Part shown: in pieces, positions 7,538 through 16,157 of the stretch
Layout: each line of letters starts with the position of its first letter
Numbering within the stretch: position 1 is the first letter of the stretch
IMG/VR virus record: IMGVR_UViG_3300044613_003770
Coordinates: 21,304 to 85,303 of that record
From: a virus
Direction: 5' to 3' (one strand)
Length of the DNA stretch: 64,000 nucleotides
Position numbers and translations under genes: made by a program
Notes under the pieces: generated by a model
Database searches by the model: none
The model's input: the letters and a program-made list of their open reading frames with translations, nothing else
What the model was told of the DNA's origin: nothing

Positions 7538-7727
7538 TACTAAAAAAACTGAAAAGAGAATCAAATACCTCGAAAAGAAACTTGCTTCATATAAAGAACT
7601 CTTTGAAGAAAGTAAAGTAATAATTAATAAACAAAGAATGGATGTTATTCGTGAACGAGCTTGGCGAATAAGTTTTCGGAAACTGATGCAGGAGGCAGTT
7701 GAAGATGATGATTTTCAACATCTTTAA
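7530..7727 (+). CDS. Small coiled-coil protein (65 aa)
   Basis: The protein is nearly all helix (KKTEKRIKYLEKKLASYKEL) with heptad spacing, then an Arg-rich part (IRERAWRISFRK) and an acidic end. The start has AGGAG eight bases upstream, one of the few clear Shine-Dalgarno sequences here, and overlaps the previous coiled-coil gene by eight bases. The two may form one complex. Confidence 0.55.
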   Translation: MSDTKKTEKRIKYLEKKLASYKELFEESKVIINKQRMDVIRERAWRISFRKLMQEAVEDDDFQHL

Positions 7728-7748
7728 AAATATTAATATAACAAAATT

Positions 7749-8009
7749 ATGCCAAACTTTAGAATTGTAAAAGAATATCGCAATAGAAACTCTAAATTAA
7801 GTAAATATAAATTTTACATTCAAAAAAAATGGCTTTTTGGGTGGAATGATGTTGTTCCTTATGATATTGATTCTGAGTTTTATGGCAGGGGATTGAGTTG
7901 GGATACTTTTGAAGAGGCACTTGAAATTTATCGTGAAATTGAAGAAGTTCTCAAAATCCAAAGAAAAAAAACAGAAGTTGTTTGGCCTTCACCTCGCCGC
8001 GAATTTTAA
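7749..8009 (+). CDS. Small basic phage protein, YYIQ-type (86 aa)
   Basis: FRIVKEYRNRN...KFYIQKKWLFGWNDV then a helix (TFEEALEIYREIEEVLKIQRKK). The arrangement matches small phage proteins of unknown role and is like the protein at 6422-6622. TATAAC (7737-7742) stands six bases before ATG. Confidence 0.55.
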   Translation: MPNFRIVKEYRNRNSKLSKYKFYIQKKWLFGWNDVVPYDIDSEFYGRGLSWDTFEEALEIYREIEEVLKIQRKKTEVVWPSPRREF

Positions 8010-8026
8010 ATTAATTTAATACTAGA

Positions 8027-8203
8027 ATGACTAAAGAAGAATTCCTTTTTCAGCTTTATGAAATTGCCGATTATCCAGAAAATTGGCTTGACAAACCCAA
8101 TGTTGTATTCAATAATCAGTACCCGCGAGACATGATGGAAACACCAGATGGTCTTGCTAAACTTAAAGAAATGATTGAATTCCTAAAAAAAGAAACATTT
8201 TAA
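8027..8203 (+). CDS. Small hypothetical protein (58 aa)
   Basis: An open frame with a normal amino-acid composition: a helical N-terminus (TKEEFLFQLYEIADYPENW), a loop, then a terminal helix (LAKLKEMIEFLKKE). TTTAAT lies six bases before the ATG. No family recognised. It ends the first cluster of small genes. Confidence 0.5.
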   Translation: MTKEEFLFQLYEIADYPENWLDKPNVVFNNQYPRDMMETPDGLAKLKEMIEFLKKETF

Positions 8204-8243
8204 TTATAAATAGACAAATTTTATTCTTGGGGTAAAGATAATG

Positions 8244-8251
8244 TGTAAATA
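8244..8251 (+). promoter_or_regulatory. Late promoter element TGTAAATA
   Basis: TGTAAATA stands six bases before ATG 8258 in the 54-bp gap before the big glycosyltransferase gene. It has the same form as the elements before phoH, terminase-region and tail genes. Confidence 0.5.
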
Positions 8252-8257
8252 TTTTTG

Positions 8258-11200
8258 ATGGAATATAAGATACAAACCTTTATTTTTAATGAAAAAAATC
8301 AAACAGAAAAAACTTTAAAACTTGAAAAACAAATCAATGAAATTTTTCTTGTTTCTAATGAAGAACAAAAATTATTAAAACAGTTTGATTCTTTCAAAGA
8401 TAATATAAAAAAATATGAATTATTCGTAATTAATAGTGATTCAGAAAATAGATTTGATCATTGGATCAATATTGGCGAAGATACGCATTTTAATGACCGC
8501 TTTTTTAAAGCGGTTGATTTGTTTGATGGGGATGTGTTTTTTTATATTGATTGTGATTCAATTTGTAATGATTGGACAAATTTAATAAAAAATTTAGAAA
8601 AATTTCATAAACAAAATAATTGTGGTATCTATTCTCCGAATATAATACCAACACAATATCATTCTTCAAAAAATGATATAAAAGAATTTTTAATAAATTC
8701 AAATACTCAAATCGTATCAACAATAGATAAAAATTGTTGGTCTGCGGATAAAACAATAATAGATGAATTCGACAAATATTGCAGACCCTTTTTAAGGGAA
8801 AACAAACATGGAATATGTATAAATTTACTATTGTCATCAATATCTCATTTTAAAAATAAACCAGTTATAAGAGATTATAATTTTACAGTAAATTCTAATG
8901 TTGATTTAAATTCTAACACATCTATTTTGGGTACTCTTTATATTAATGAGTTAGATACAAGAATACAAAATATATTTTTAGCAACAACTAAAATAAAGGA
9001 AGTGTCATTTGATTTTAAACAAAATTTTCTAGATGAAATAGGTATGTATCAGTTTGATAAAACTCAAATAAATACACCAGTTTATTGCATTAATCTTAAA
9101 AGGGCAAAAGAACGTAAAAAATATATTACCGAAGAATGGATTATTAAAAGAAATGTTCCAGTGACTTTTTTTGAAGGCATAGATTGTGAAGATATTGATG
9201 AATCAAACTATGATCAAATACCAGAACCTTTTAGACAGAATTTAATTAATGCTAATGCAAATAAATATCAACGTTCAAATTTAGGTTTTGACCACGATGA
9301 ATTAAAAATGGGTGAAATTTGTTGTTCGATATCTCACTGTTTGCTTCTAAAAGAATTAATAAATCTTGGTGTTGATGAAGCAATAATAATAGAAGATGAT
9401 GCAGAACCTTTATTCGAAAATATAACTGATTTATATAGAAGAATAAATAAATTCAAAATCGATATGAATGGTATTAATGTAATGCTGCTTCATGAACCAA
9501 GAAAATCTGATTTTTCAATAAATGAAGATAGACAAGATTTCTGTATTCCAAATGATCTTATATATTGTACACAATGCATTTATTACACAAGACAGGGTAT
9601 GATAGATTGCTATGAACACGCATCTAAATTAATTTTACCAATGGATTGGACTTGGGTTTTTGGATTTATTGAAAACAAACAGATAGGTTTAATAAAAAAT
9701 CCAATCACTGAACACAACATAATGACAACATATGTTAATTCAGATAATCAGTATAGATTATATATTCATAAAAATAAATGTATAATAGATGAAAGATTTA
9801 AAAAATTTAGAAAAAAGTATGATAAAAAAAAGCATCCTTTTTATAATGAAGGATTATTTTTAGAAGAATATTTCTATAATTTCTATCAAAAAAATAAAAA
9901 TAAATTTGACGAGATTGGCTATACTTATTTACCTATTTTTTGGACTGACACTTATTTATTAAATTCAGATAACAATCAAAAGATATATAAATTAGATGAA
10001 TCTTTAAGAAATTTTAGAAAAATAAATCCATCAGAGAAATATTTTGTTGTTTGTCAACACGATGATGCCCCAAGAGAATCATTACCAAGTAATACTGTTT
10101 TATTTTGTGCAGGAGGTAATATAAAAAATTCGATACCAATACCATTAATATCTGAAGCAAAAATAGAAAATGAAATCACATATGAAAAAGACATTTTTTG
10201 TAGTTTTGTTGGGTCGATTACACACCCATGTAGAGATAAAATATATGAAATATTTTCAGAAAGAGGTGATTATAGAATAATTACTAAAAAATGGTCCAAA
10301 GAAATAAGCGATAAAGAAAAAAATTTATTTATAAATATTACTAAAAGAAGTAAATATACATTATGTCCACGTGGTTATGGACCTACTAGTTGGAGATTGT
10401 ATGAAGCAATGCAGCTTGGATCAGTTCCTGTATACATATACGATGAACCGCATTTACCTTATAAAGATCAAATAGATTGGGAAAAGATATGCGTTATGAT
10501 TCACATAAATGATATACAAAATATAGATAAAATTTTAAAATCTATACCAGATCATGTATATAATGAAATGATAACAAATATACAAAAGATATATCCACTC
10601 TATTTTAATTTAGAATACATGTGTCAGTATATTTTAAATAATTTAACATCAAACAATACCTTAAACAACATTCAGATTAATGATTTTATAGATCCTCAAA
10701 CAGATCCTCAAATAGATGCTTTTATTTTTAATTGGAAAGGTCAATTACAAAAAACATTAAAAACAGAATCAGAACTATGTAAGATATTTGATAAAGTTAC
10801 TGTAATAAATAGTGATGATGGTAATAAATTTGATCATTGGATCAATATTGGTGAGGATGCATATTTCAGTGCGCAATTTTTAAAAGCATTAGAATTATTC
10901 GATGGAGATATACTTTTTCATGTACAAGGGGATGTTACATATGATAACTGGTCGTCAATCATAGAAGATGCTAAATTATATTATAAAAAATATAAATATG
11001 GTATTTATTCGCCCAATGTTGATTACACTCATTGGGATTCTACAAGAGTTGATATTGATTCATTTGGAGAAATGGATAATGAAAAATTGAAATTAGTTTC
11101 AATGACAGATTGTAGTTGTTGGTTTATTAATAAAGAAATCATAAATGAATACAAAATAAAATATTCGGATAGTTTCAAAAAAAATAAATATGGTTTTGGA

Positions 11201-12334
11201 GCTGATTTAATTAATTGTGCAATTTCTTTTAAAAAGAATATGCCAGTTCTTAGAGATTATAAATATACAGTAGATCATCCAGAATCAACCAATTATTCTT
11301 CTAAAGATGCAAGAATAATGCTAGAAGAATACATCGAAACTATTAAAGATGAAGAATTAAAATTTTTAATTAAAAAAATTAGAAATTGTGAAATTTATGA
11401 ACTCAAGGGTTATTTAAATTCGAATATAAAGTATAGTGAAATCATTAATAGCCATGTCGGAGATCATTACAATGGGTGGGCCTATATTATTAATAAATTA
11501 AAATCTAACATAAATCTAGACGACGATGGAATAATTTTAGATGGATTTGCCGACAATTGTTTATGGGAAAAAGAAAAAAAAACAATACAAAAACCTTGGA
11601 TCGGAATAGTCCACGCTTGCGAAATAAGTCCCACTGATAAAAATCAAACATGCATAGATGCATTTATTAATAATAATTGGTTCATACAAAGCTCACCATT
11701 TTGTATCGCTTTGATTACATTATCGAGTCATCACGCAAAAATTTTACAAAAAAAAGTAAATGTGCCAGTATTTAATACTACTCATCCAAAAGAAACTAGT
11801 CAAACATTTGATATTGATTCATATTTTGAAAACCCATCGATAATGCATAGTGGATTTTTTAATAGAAATTATTCAAATCTTGCTAGATTTAAAACATCGA
11901 TTCAAAAAAATATAAATATTAATAAAATTTGGTATATTGAATCAATGAATGATTGTTTTAAATTAAATGATGTTGATGGTAATGATATAAATTCATTATG
12001 TATTAATAATGTTTTTTTAAATGATGAAGATTATATTAAAAATTTATGTAAAAACATTGGATTTTGTTATTTTTATGATGCTGCAGCAAATAATTCAGTT
12101 TTAGAGCACATCATGAGTAATACTCCAATTATTGCTAATAAAATACCTTCTACAATAGAATATCTTGGCGAAGAGTATCCTATGTTTTATGAAAATATAA
12201 AAGATAATCCAGATAAATATTTACTTGATAGAAAATATATTCAAAAAGTATCTGATTATTTAAAAAATAGGTCAAATAATGATATATTTAAAATAAATCA
12301 TTTTATAAATTTCATGAGAACATTAAAAATTTAA
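8258..12334 (+). CDS. Multi-domain glycosyltransferase (1358 aa)
   Basis: At least five modules in one chain. (1) Residues ~1-265: a nucleotide-sugar transferase-like fold with a FDHWINIGED motif, then LFDGDVFFYIDCDS. (2) ~272-470: a family-25-like domain, INLKRAKERK followed by EAIIIEDDAEPL. (3) ~555-795: an exostosin/GT47-like domain ending in TLCPRGYGPTSWRLYEAMQ. (4) ~818-1010: a second copy of module 1, again with FDHWINIGED and LFDGD. (5) ~1055-1358: a GT4-like domain with HACEISPTDKN and a C-terminal Rossmann half. It probably builds a glycan on host surface or virion components. Start is ATG 8258; an in-frame TTG precedes it. Module boundaries are estimates, and acceptor and donor sugars are unknown. 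Confidence 0.75.
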   Translation: MEYKIQTFIFNEKNQTEKTLKLEKQINEIFLVSNEEQKLLKQFDSFKDNIKKYELFVINSDSENRFDHWINIGEDTHFNDRFFKAVDLFDGDVFFYIDCDSICNDWTNLIKNLEKFHKQNNCGIYSPNIIPTQYHSSKNDIKEFLINSNTQIVSTIDKNCWSADKTIIDEFDKYCRPFLRENKHGICINLLLSSISHFKNKPVIRDYNFTVNSNVDLNSNTSILGTLYINELDTRIQNIFLATTKIKEVSFDFKQNFLDEIGMYQFDKTQINTPVYCINLKRAKERKKYITEEWIIKRNVPVTFFEGIDCEDIDESNYDQIPEPFRQNLINANANKYQRSNLGFDHDELKMGEICCSISHCLLLKELINLGVDEAIIIEDDAEPLFENITDLYRRINKFKIDMNGINVMLLHEPRKSDFSINEDRQDFCIPNDLIYCTQCIYYTRQGMIDCYEHASKLILPMDWTWVFGFIENKQIGLIKNPITEHNIMTTYVNSDNQYRLYIHKNKCIIDERFKKFRKKYDKKKHPFYNEGLFLEEYFYNFYQKNKNKFDEIGYTYLPIFWTDTYLLNSDNNQKIYKLDESLRNFRKINPSEKYFVVCQHDDAPRESLPSNTVLFCAGGNIKNSIPIPLISEAKIENEITYEKDIFCSFVGSITHPCRDKIYEIFSERGDYRIITKKWSKEISDKEKNLFINITKRSKYTLCPRGYGPTSWRLYEAMQLGSVPVYIYDEPHLPYKDQIDWEKICVMIHINDIQNIDKILKSIPDHVYNEMITNIQKIYPLYFNLEYMCQYILNNLTSNNTLNNIQINDFIDPQTDPQIDAFIFNWKGQLQKTLKTESELCKIFDKVTVINSDDGNKFDHWINIGEDAYFSAQFLKALELFDGDILFHVQGDVTYDNWSSIIEDAKLYYKKYKYGIYSPNVDYTHWDSTRVDIDSFGEMDNEKLKLVSMTDCSCWFINKEIINEYKIKYSDSFKKNKYGFGADLINCAISFKKNMPVLRDYKYTVDHPESTNYSSKDARIMLEEYIETIKDEELKFLIKKIRNCEIYELKGYLNSNIKYSEIINSHVGDHYNGWAYIINKLKSNINLDDDGIILDGFADNCLWEKEKKTIQKPWIGIVHACEISPTDKNQTCIDAFINNNWFIQSSPFCIALITLSSHHAKILQKKVNVPVFNTTHPKETSQTFDIDSYFENPSIMHSGFFNRNYSNLARFKTSIQKNININKIWYIESMNDCFKLNDVDGNDINSLCINNVFLNDEDYIKNLCKNIGFCYFYDAAANNSVLEHIMSNTPIIANKIPSTIEYLGEEYPMFYENIKDNPDKYLLDRKYIQKVSDYLKNRSNNDIFKINHFINFMRTLKI

Positions 12335-12339
12335 TAATT

Positions 12340-13005
12340 ATGACTATTTATGTTGCTTATTCAAAATCGCATGAAGTATTTAAACCATGGTTTGAATCAA
12401 TATATAAAATTTATCCAGAGATAAATATCAAATATTTTATTTTAGATCAAAAATGTCAAACTGGTGAATTTAGAGAGCGAGGATGGGGCGAAGCGACTCG
12501 CCAAAAATTAAAAAAAATGTTAGAAGCATTTAATGACCCACTGAATAAAGATGAATATTTTATATTTAGTGATATAGATATACAATTTTTTAATAAATTC
12601 GATGAAATAATTGAAAATTTATTGCAGGATAATGATTTTTTATTTCAAAACGATCATGCTGCAGGTTTATGCACAGGATTTTTTGTGGCTAAAAAAAATA
12701 GAAAAGTAAAAAAAATCCTTAAAAATGCGATTAAATATTTTGAATTAGGAGATCAACCTTCAATACAAGAAGCTTTGCGTAGAAATCCAAAAGTTAAATA
12801 TAAATTATTACCAGATGAATTTTTTACTATAGGGTTATATTGCGGGAAAACACCTTGGAAATCAGAACAAGAAAGAAAAATTTTTAATTTTAAAATACCA
12901 GATAACATTATCATGCATCATGCAAATTGGACTAATGGAATTAAAAATAAATTAAGATTATTAAGTTTAATTAAATATTCATACGAAAAAATAAATCATG
13001 AATAA
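12340..13005 (+). CDS. DxD nucleotide-sugar transferase (221 aa)
   Basis: The chain contains FSDIDIQFF with the metal-binding DxD at residues 78-80, a DHAAGLCTGFFVAKK acceptor-loop-like segment, and HHANWTNGIKNK near the C-terminus. This is the layout of the nucleotide-diphospho-sugar transferase family (PF03407-like). It starts 6 bp after the large glycosyltransferase, so the two are co-transcribed and likely work on one glycan. Donor and acceptor are unknown. Confidence 0.75.
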   Translation: MTIYVAYSKSHEVFKPWFESIYKIYPEINIKYFILDQKCQTGEFRERGWGEATRQKLKKMLEAFNDPLNKDEYFIFSDIDIQFFNKFDEIIENLLQDNDFLFQNDHAAGLCTGFFVAKKNRKVKKILKNAIKYFELGDQPSIQEALRRNPKVKYKLLPDEFFTIGLYCGKTPWKSEQERKIFNFKIPDNIIMHHANWTNGIKNKLRLLSLIKYSYEKINHE

Positions 13006-13007
13006 AT

Positions 13008-13049
13008 ATGAAAATTTTATTTATGGTTTATAATGAAAAAATATCTTGA
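13008..13049 (+). pseudogene. 13-codon remnant of a third glycosyltransferase-like start
   Basis: MKILFMVYNEKIS is the kind of N-terminal strand seen in GT4 glycosyltransferases, but it stops after 13 codons. The TGA (13047-13049) lies inside the TTGACA of the next promoter. It could equally be a chance ORF after the transferase operon. Confidence 0.25.
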
Positions 13050-13073
13050 CATTGGGTAAATTTATGGTAATTT
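13046..13073 (+). promoter_or_regulatory. Leaderless-type sigma70 promoter
   Basis: TTGACA (13046-13051), 16 bp, TAATTT (13068-13073), six bases, ATG 13080. Confidence 0.65.
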
Positions 13074-13079
13074 CGTCTC

Positions 13080-13247
13080 ATGAAAGAGAAAGACGAACTT
13101 TTAAAACTTATACAAATTTGGACTGGTCGAGAAGAAGCTTCGGCAAAAGTTTTTCTTGGATTTATTAGTTTTATTTGTGTTTTATTGGTTGTTTCTGGTT
13201 TTTTTATAATTTGCGAGGTTGCTGAATTTATTTTTAATCTTTTTTAA
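13080..13247 (+). CDS. Small single-pass membrane protein (55 aa)
   Basis: A charged N-terminal 22 residues (MKEKDELLKLIQIWTGREEASAK) is followed by one long hydrophobic helix (VFLGFISFICVLLVVSGFFIIC) and a short tail. The promoter fixes this ATG as start. Function unknown. A holin-like or envelope role is possible, but nothing specific supports one. Confidence 0.6.
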   Translation: MKEKDELLKLIQIWTGREEASAKVFLGFISFICVLLVVSGFFIICEVAEFIFNLF

Positions 13248-13248
13248 T

Positions 13249-13515
13249 ATGAAAGAGTTCCCCAATGGATTTGCTTCGTGGCAAGAGACTCATTATGAAG
13301 TCGTTGCCGCTATTACTAACGAAATTGCTGACGATCTTAATAGCGAATTTCGTGAAGATTTAGTTCATAAAACCTTGAGAGAGAATGGCCATGGTGGTCT
13401 TTACGAACTTGCTGAAGAACTCACCGATGAATTTGAATTACTCAATAAAGATCGTGAGTGGGATGGTGAATTTTTTGACGAGATAGAAAGATTTTTGGAT
13501 GAAAAGTTCAAATGA
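13249..13515 (+). CDS. Small acidic hypothetical protein (88 aa)
   Basis: Begins one base after the membrane-protein stop (ATG 13249; a longer in-frame start lies inside that gene). Acidic helices with an ASWQETHYEVVAAITNEIADDL opening. No motif identified. It overlaps the next gene by 17 bp. Confidence 0.55.
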   Translation: MKEFPNGFASWQETHYEVVAAITNEIADDLNSEFREDLVHKTLRENGHGGLYELAEELTDEFELLNKDREWDGEFFDEIERFLDEKFK

Positions 13516-13648
13516 AGATTTAATTAATGCTTTAAAAGAAGCTGCAGATAGAATTAAAGAACTTGAAAAAGAAAAACAAGAACTATACTGCAAGGTTCGT
13601 GAGCTTGAAATGTCTTTAGATGATTTAAGAGCGGCAATTATTAGATGA
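13499..13648 (+). CDS. Small coiled-coil protein (49 aa)
   Basis: A continuous heptad pattern (LKEAADRIKELEKEKQELYCKVRELEMSLDDL) is expected to form a parallel coiled coil. Located between two small hypothetical genes on the same strand, overlapping the first. Function unknown. Confidence 0.5.
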   Translation: MKSSNEDLINALKEAADRIKELEKEKQELYCKVRELEMSLDDLRAAIIR

Positions 13649-13649
13649 T

Positions 13650-13859
13650 ATGAAAATGAAACCTAATAAATTTGTTTGTATTATTAGTTCACCATTTGAA
13701 CATACTATAAAGACCGCTGATAGTTTTGCAAGTTTTCCTAAATGGGTCAAAGACTACATTAAAAAACAACATAATAAAGGAGAATGGATTCTATTTAAGG
13801 CGGGTGATGATGGTAAAATTCATCGTTGCTATTCAAATGGAAGAAAAATATTGACTTAG
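13650..13859 (+). CDS. Small basic hypothetical protein (69 aa)
   Basis: Basic alpha/beta protein (KPNKFVCIISSPFEH, then WVKDYIKKQHNKGEWILFKAG). It begins one base after the previous stop. Its 3' end contains the -35 hexamer of the following gene. No family assigned. Confidence 0.5.
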   Translation: MKMKPNKFVCIISSPFEHTIKTADSFASFPKWVKDYIKKQHNKGEWILFKAGDDGKIHRCYSNGRKILT

Positions 13860-13878
13860 AACCTAATATAGCTAAGAT
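13851..13878 (+). promoter_or_regulatory. Leaderless-type sigma70 promoter
   Basis: TTGACT (13851-13856), 16 bp, TAAGAT (13873-13878), six bases, ATG 13885. Confidence 0.6.
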
Positions 13879-13884
13879 TAACTC

Positions 13885-14163
13885 ATGAAGTTGCTCACCG
13901 AATATAGTAAACACAAATATGACTTCACAATCAAACACAGAGAAGGAGACATTGCAATCGCATATGGAAAACATCGAATCCATGAGCATGACAATTGGGA
14001 AGTTATCCGCATCCGCAGTCACAATGGACTCCAGATGGGAGACAACTTCGTTCCTCCCGCCGAATTTGGACCTTCAGATCGGGAATGGGGTGTGCATGGA
14101 TTCACAGCACTAAATGAAGCACACGCTTTCGACATTTTTAATAAATTAAAATCCAACCAATAA
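13885..14163 (+). CDS. Conserved small phage protein (92 aa)
   Basis: A beta-rich protein with a NWEVIRIRSHNG strand pair, then PPAEFGPSDREWGVHGFTALNEA and a final helix. This end signature (PPxEfxPSxxeWGxxGfT) recurs in phage proteins of unknown function. It is followed after 4 bp by another widely conserved phage gene of unknown role. Confidence 0.6.
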   Translation: MKLLTEYSKHKYDFTIKHREGDIAIAYGKHRIHEHDNWEVIRIRSHNGLQMGDNFVPPAEFGPSDREWGVHGFTALNEAHAFDIFNKLKSNQ

Positions 14164-14167
14164 TATT

Positions 14168-14644
14168 ATGGGCCTCGACATGTACTTGTTCAAAACAAAG
14201 AAAACTAATCATTCGGTTAAAGAGTTGAATGCTCTTGATAGATATGACCTCAGTCCAGATGACGAGGATATTAAAGAGTTTTTGCCGCTTTATGAGTCTA
14301 AATATGAGGATGGTCGTTATTCTATTTTTAAAGAAATCTCATATTGGCGCAAATTTAATGCTCTTCATAGTTGGTTTGTGACTAATGTTCAAATCGGGGT
14401 AGATGATTGTGGCTCATATGAAGTGTCGCAAGATCATATTGATGATTTACTTTTAACCCTTGAAAATACTTTGGCGTATAGAGACCCAACTGATATGATG
14501 CCTGTTAGCGGATTCTTTTTTGGTAGTACAATAGTTGATGAGTATTATTGGCAAAATATGGAAGATACCTACGATAAGATTTATAATATCTCAACAACCT
14601 TTGATTGGGAGAAAGAGAGATTGTTTTATATGTCTAGTTGGTAG
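14168..14644 (+). CDS. Conserved phage protein beginning MGLDMYL (158 aa)
   Basis: MGLDMYLFKTKK at the start, EISYWRKFNALHSWFV in the middle and a GVDDCGSYEVS segment are the hallmarks of a very common phage/prophage protein group. No activity is known for it. Complete length. The 75 bp after it hold the late promoter of the sulfotransferase gene. Confidence 0.7.
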   Translation: MGLDMYLFKTKKTNHSVKELNALDRYDLSPDDEDIKEFLPLYESKYEDGRYSIFKEISYWRKFNALHSWFVTNVQIGVDDCGSYEVSQDHIDDLLLTLENTLAYRDPTDMMPVSGFFFGSTIVDEYYWQNMEDTYDKIYNISTTFDWEKERLFYMSSW

Positions 14645-14708
14645 TTTTTATAAAAAATACATACTTATTTAATATAATATTGTAAGCTTTTGGGTCATCA
14701 ATTAGCTA

Positions 14709-14716
14709 TGTAAATA
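14709..14716 (+). promoter_or_regulatory. Late promoter element TGTAAATA
   Basis: TGTAAATA, three bases (AAA) before ATG 14720; identical in core to the element before the large glycosyltransferase gene. Confidence 0.5.
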
Positions 14717-14719
14717 AAA

Positions 14720-15379
14720 ATGGAACAGTTTTTACCATATTTGTTGGGTGGTGGGGGATGGGTAAATCATTTAATTTTTTATCGTATACCTAAAAATGCA
14801 AGCACTTCAATTTTTAATCATTTAGAGGCTTGGAATTTGCTTAAAAAATATGAAAAACTATTTCAACAGAATGCTGATAAAAGATTATATAGAAATTGGT
14901 TTGATGCCACACATGCTAAACCAGACGAGGCTTATAGAGTATTTAAAAGAGATTTAGAAAACTATTTTTCTTTCTGCGTAGTAAGGAATCCTTGGGATAG
15001 AGCAGTTTCTATATACCATTTTGCCGAAAAAGAAAAACTATATAAACTATATGGATTTAGTAAGGGTATTGAATTCACGGAATACTGCAAAATACTCCTA
15101 GAATACAAGGATGATCCATATTTTATAGCCACAAATAAACAGGTGGACTGGTTAAAAGGGTATTGCCCCCCAAAAGAAATACTCAGATTCGAAAATTTGA
15201 ATGAAGATTTCTCAAATATGCTCAAAAACTACAATATTACCCACATTAGCGACAAATTACCTCACCTCAATAGTACAAAGCATTCAAATTATAGGGATTA
15301 TTATGACTCAGAAACTAAAAAGATAATTGCTAATGTTTTTGAGGAGGATATAGATACATTAAAATATACTTTTGATTAA
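14720..15379 (+). CDS. Sulfotransferase
   Basis: Both PAPS-binding signatures of carbohydrate/aryl sulfotransferases are present: the 5'-phosphosulfate loop YRIPKNASTSI (residues 21-31) and the 3'-phosphate segment VVRNPWDRAVS (87-97). The end (HLNSTKHSNYRDYYDSE..., then FEEDIDTLKYTFD) resembles the Sulfotransfer_2 family. It should move sulfate from PAPS to a sugar or other hydroxyl. Glycosyltransferases 2-6 kb upstream share its late promoter type, so sulfation of the same glycan is a reasonable inference. It converges with the next gene and their stops overlap. Length 219 aa is short but complete. Confidence 0.85.
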   Translation: MEQFLPYLLGGGGWVNHLIFYRIPKNASTSIFNHLEAWNLLKKYEKLFQQNADKRLYRNWFDATHAKPDEAYRVFKRDLENYFSFCVVRNPWDRAVSIYHFAEKEKLYKLYGFSKGIEFTEYCKILLEYKDDPYFIATNKQVDWLKGYCPPKEILRFENLNEDFSNMLKNYNITHISDKLPHLNSTKHSNYRDYYDSETKKIIANVFEEDIDTLKYTFD

Positions 15380-15681
15380 GATTTTGGAGCAAGTAGATGT
15401 TTATTCTGCAACACCCAAGGGATTACTAAACTTTCCACACATCTAACATAAGCTTCTTCATCATTGTTTTCCATATAAGCAATACCAGTTAATCTGAATA
15501 TCATATGGGTGATCTCATGAACTAATGTTTGAAAAAAGAATTCGGGGCTTTTAGTCGTTGCTTCTGTTCTAATTTTAATGGTTAAAAAATCAGAATCGCA
15601 TTCTCCCCACGCTTCAAGATCATCCTCATAAATTATTTGTACTTTTCTTCCAATAATATCTAAGGATTTTGGTAGGTTCAT
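15376..15681 (-). CDS. HExxH metallopeptidase-like protein (101 aa)
   Basis: FFQTLVHEITHMIFRLTG places a zinc-binding HExxH at residues 55-59, and downstream acidic residues (NNDEEAYVRCVESLV, ~72-86) could supply the third ligand. Small phage proteins with this layout are common. Whether they cleave proteins is not shown. The stop overlaps that of the convergent sulfotransferase gene. Late element TGTAATAT lies five bases before the ATG. Confidence 0.65.
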   Translation of the reverse strand: MNLPKSLDIIGRKVQIIYEDDLEAWGECDSDFLTIKIRTEATTKSPEFFFQTLVHEITHMIFRLTGIAYMENNDEEAYVRCVESLVIPWVLQNKHLLAPKS

Positions 15682-15686
15682 ACAAT

Positions 15687-15694
15687 ATATTACA
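15687..15694 (-). promoter_or_regulatory. Late promoter element TGTAATAT
   Basis: Read on the - strand, GGGTGTAATAT then five bases to ATG 15681. Matches the element before the portal gene. Confidence 0.45.
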
Positions 15695-16123
15695 CCCTAA
15701 AATATAATTACAAATGGATTTAAGGAAAAATAATTTGTTTTGATATATAAATTGTCAATTAGGATATATAAAATAAGGAGAATGCCATGCCAATACAATA
15801 ATATTGTAAACTATAATTAAAATGGTAGAAAAACACCCCAAAATACACCCAAATACATTGGTTTTTTAGTGGATATTTTTACCCATTTTACTGATGGTTT
15901 CAACGCCCCTCCGAGACCAACCAAAATACCCTACAACCTAGATAAACACTAGGAAAATAGACCAACACATACCACCCACATATATAAGATAATACATAGA
16001 GTATAATAAGAGAAATAACAGAAACAAAACAATAGAAAAAACAAAATGATAAATAATGGGATGTGGATTCCCGTATTTAAAAATCTTTTTAATTCAAAAA
16101 TGTCAAATTTTTCAAAAAAACCC
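15695..16123 (+). other. Non-coding, strand-asymmetric region with one SD-preceded micro-ORF
   Basis: No gene of ordinary size. The + strand is A/C-rich with long G-poor stretches from about 15840 to 16040. A micro-ORF of 12 codons starts at ATG 15782, preceded by AAGGAG. A second of 15 codons starts at ATG 15822, behind TGTAAACT. The decamer GATATATAAA recurs nearby. It may encode a small RNA or be an origin-type or divergent control region. Confidence 0.3.
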
Positions 16124-16151
16124 TTGTTTTATAGAGTATTTCTGTTATAGT
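16124..16151 (+). promoter_or_regulatory. Leaderless-type sigma70 promoter
   Basis: TTGTTT (16124-16129), 16 bp, TATAGT (16146-16151), six bases, ATG 16158. It decides the start of the downstream gene against longer in-frame options. Confidence 0.6.
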
Positions 16152-16157
16152 ACTATC

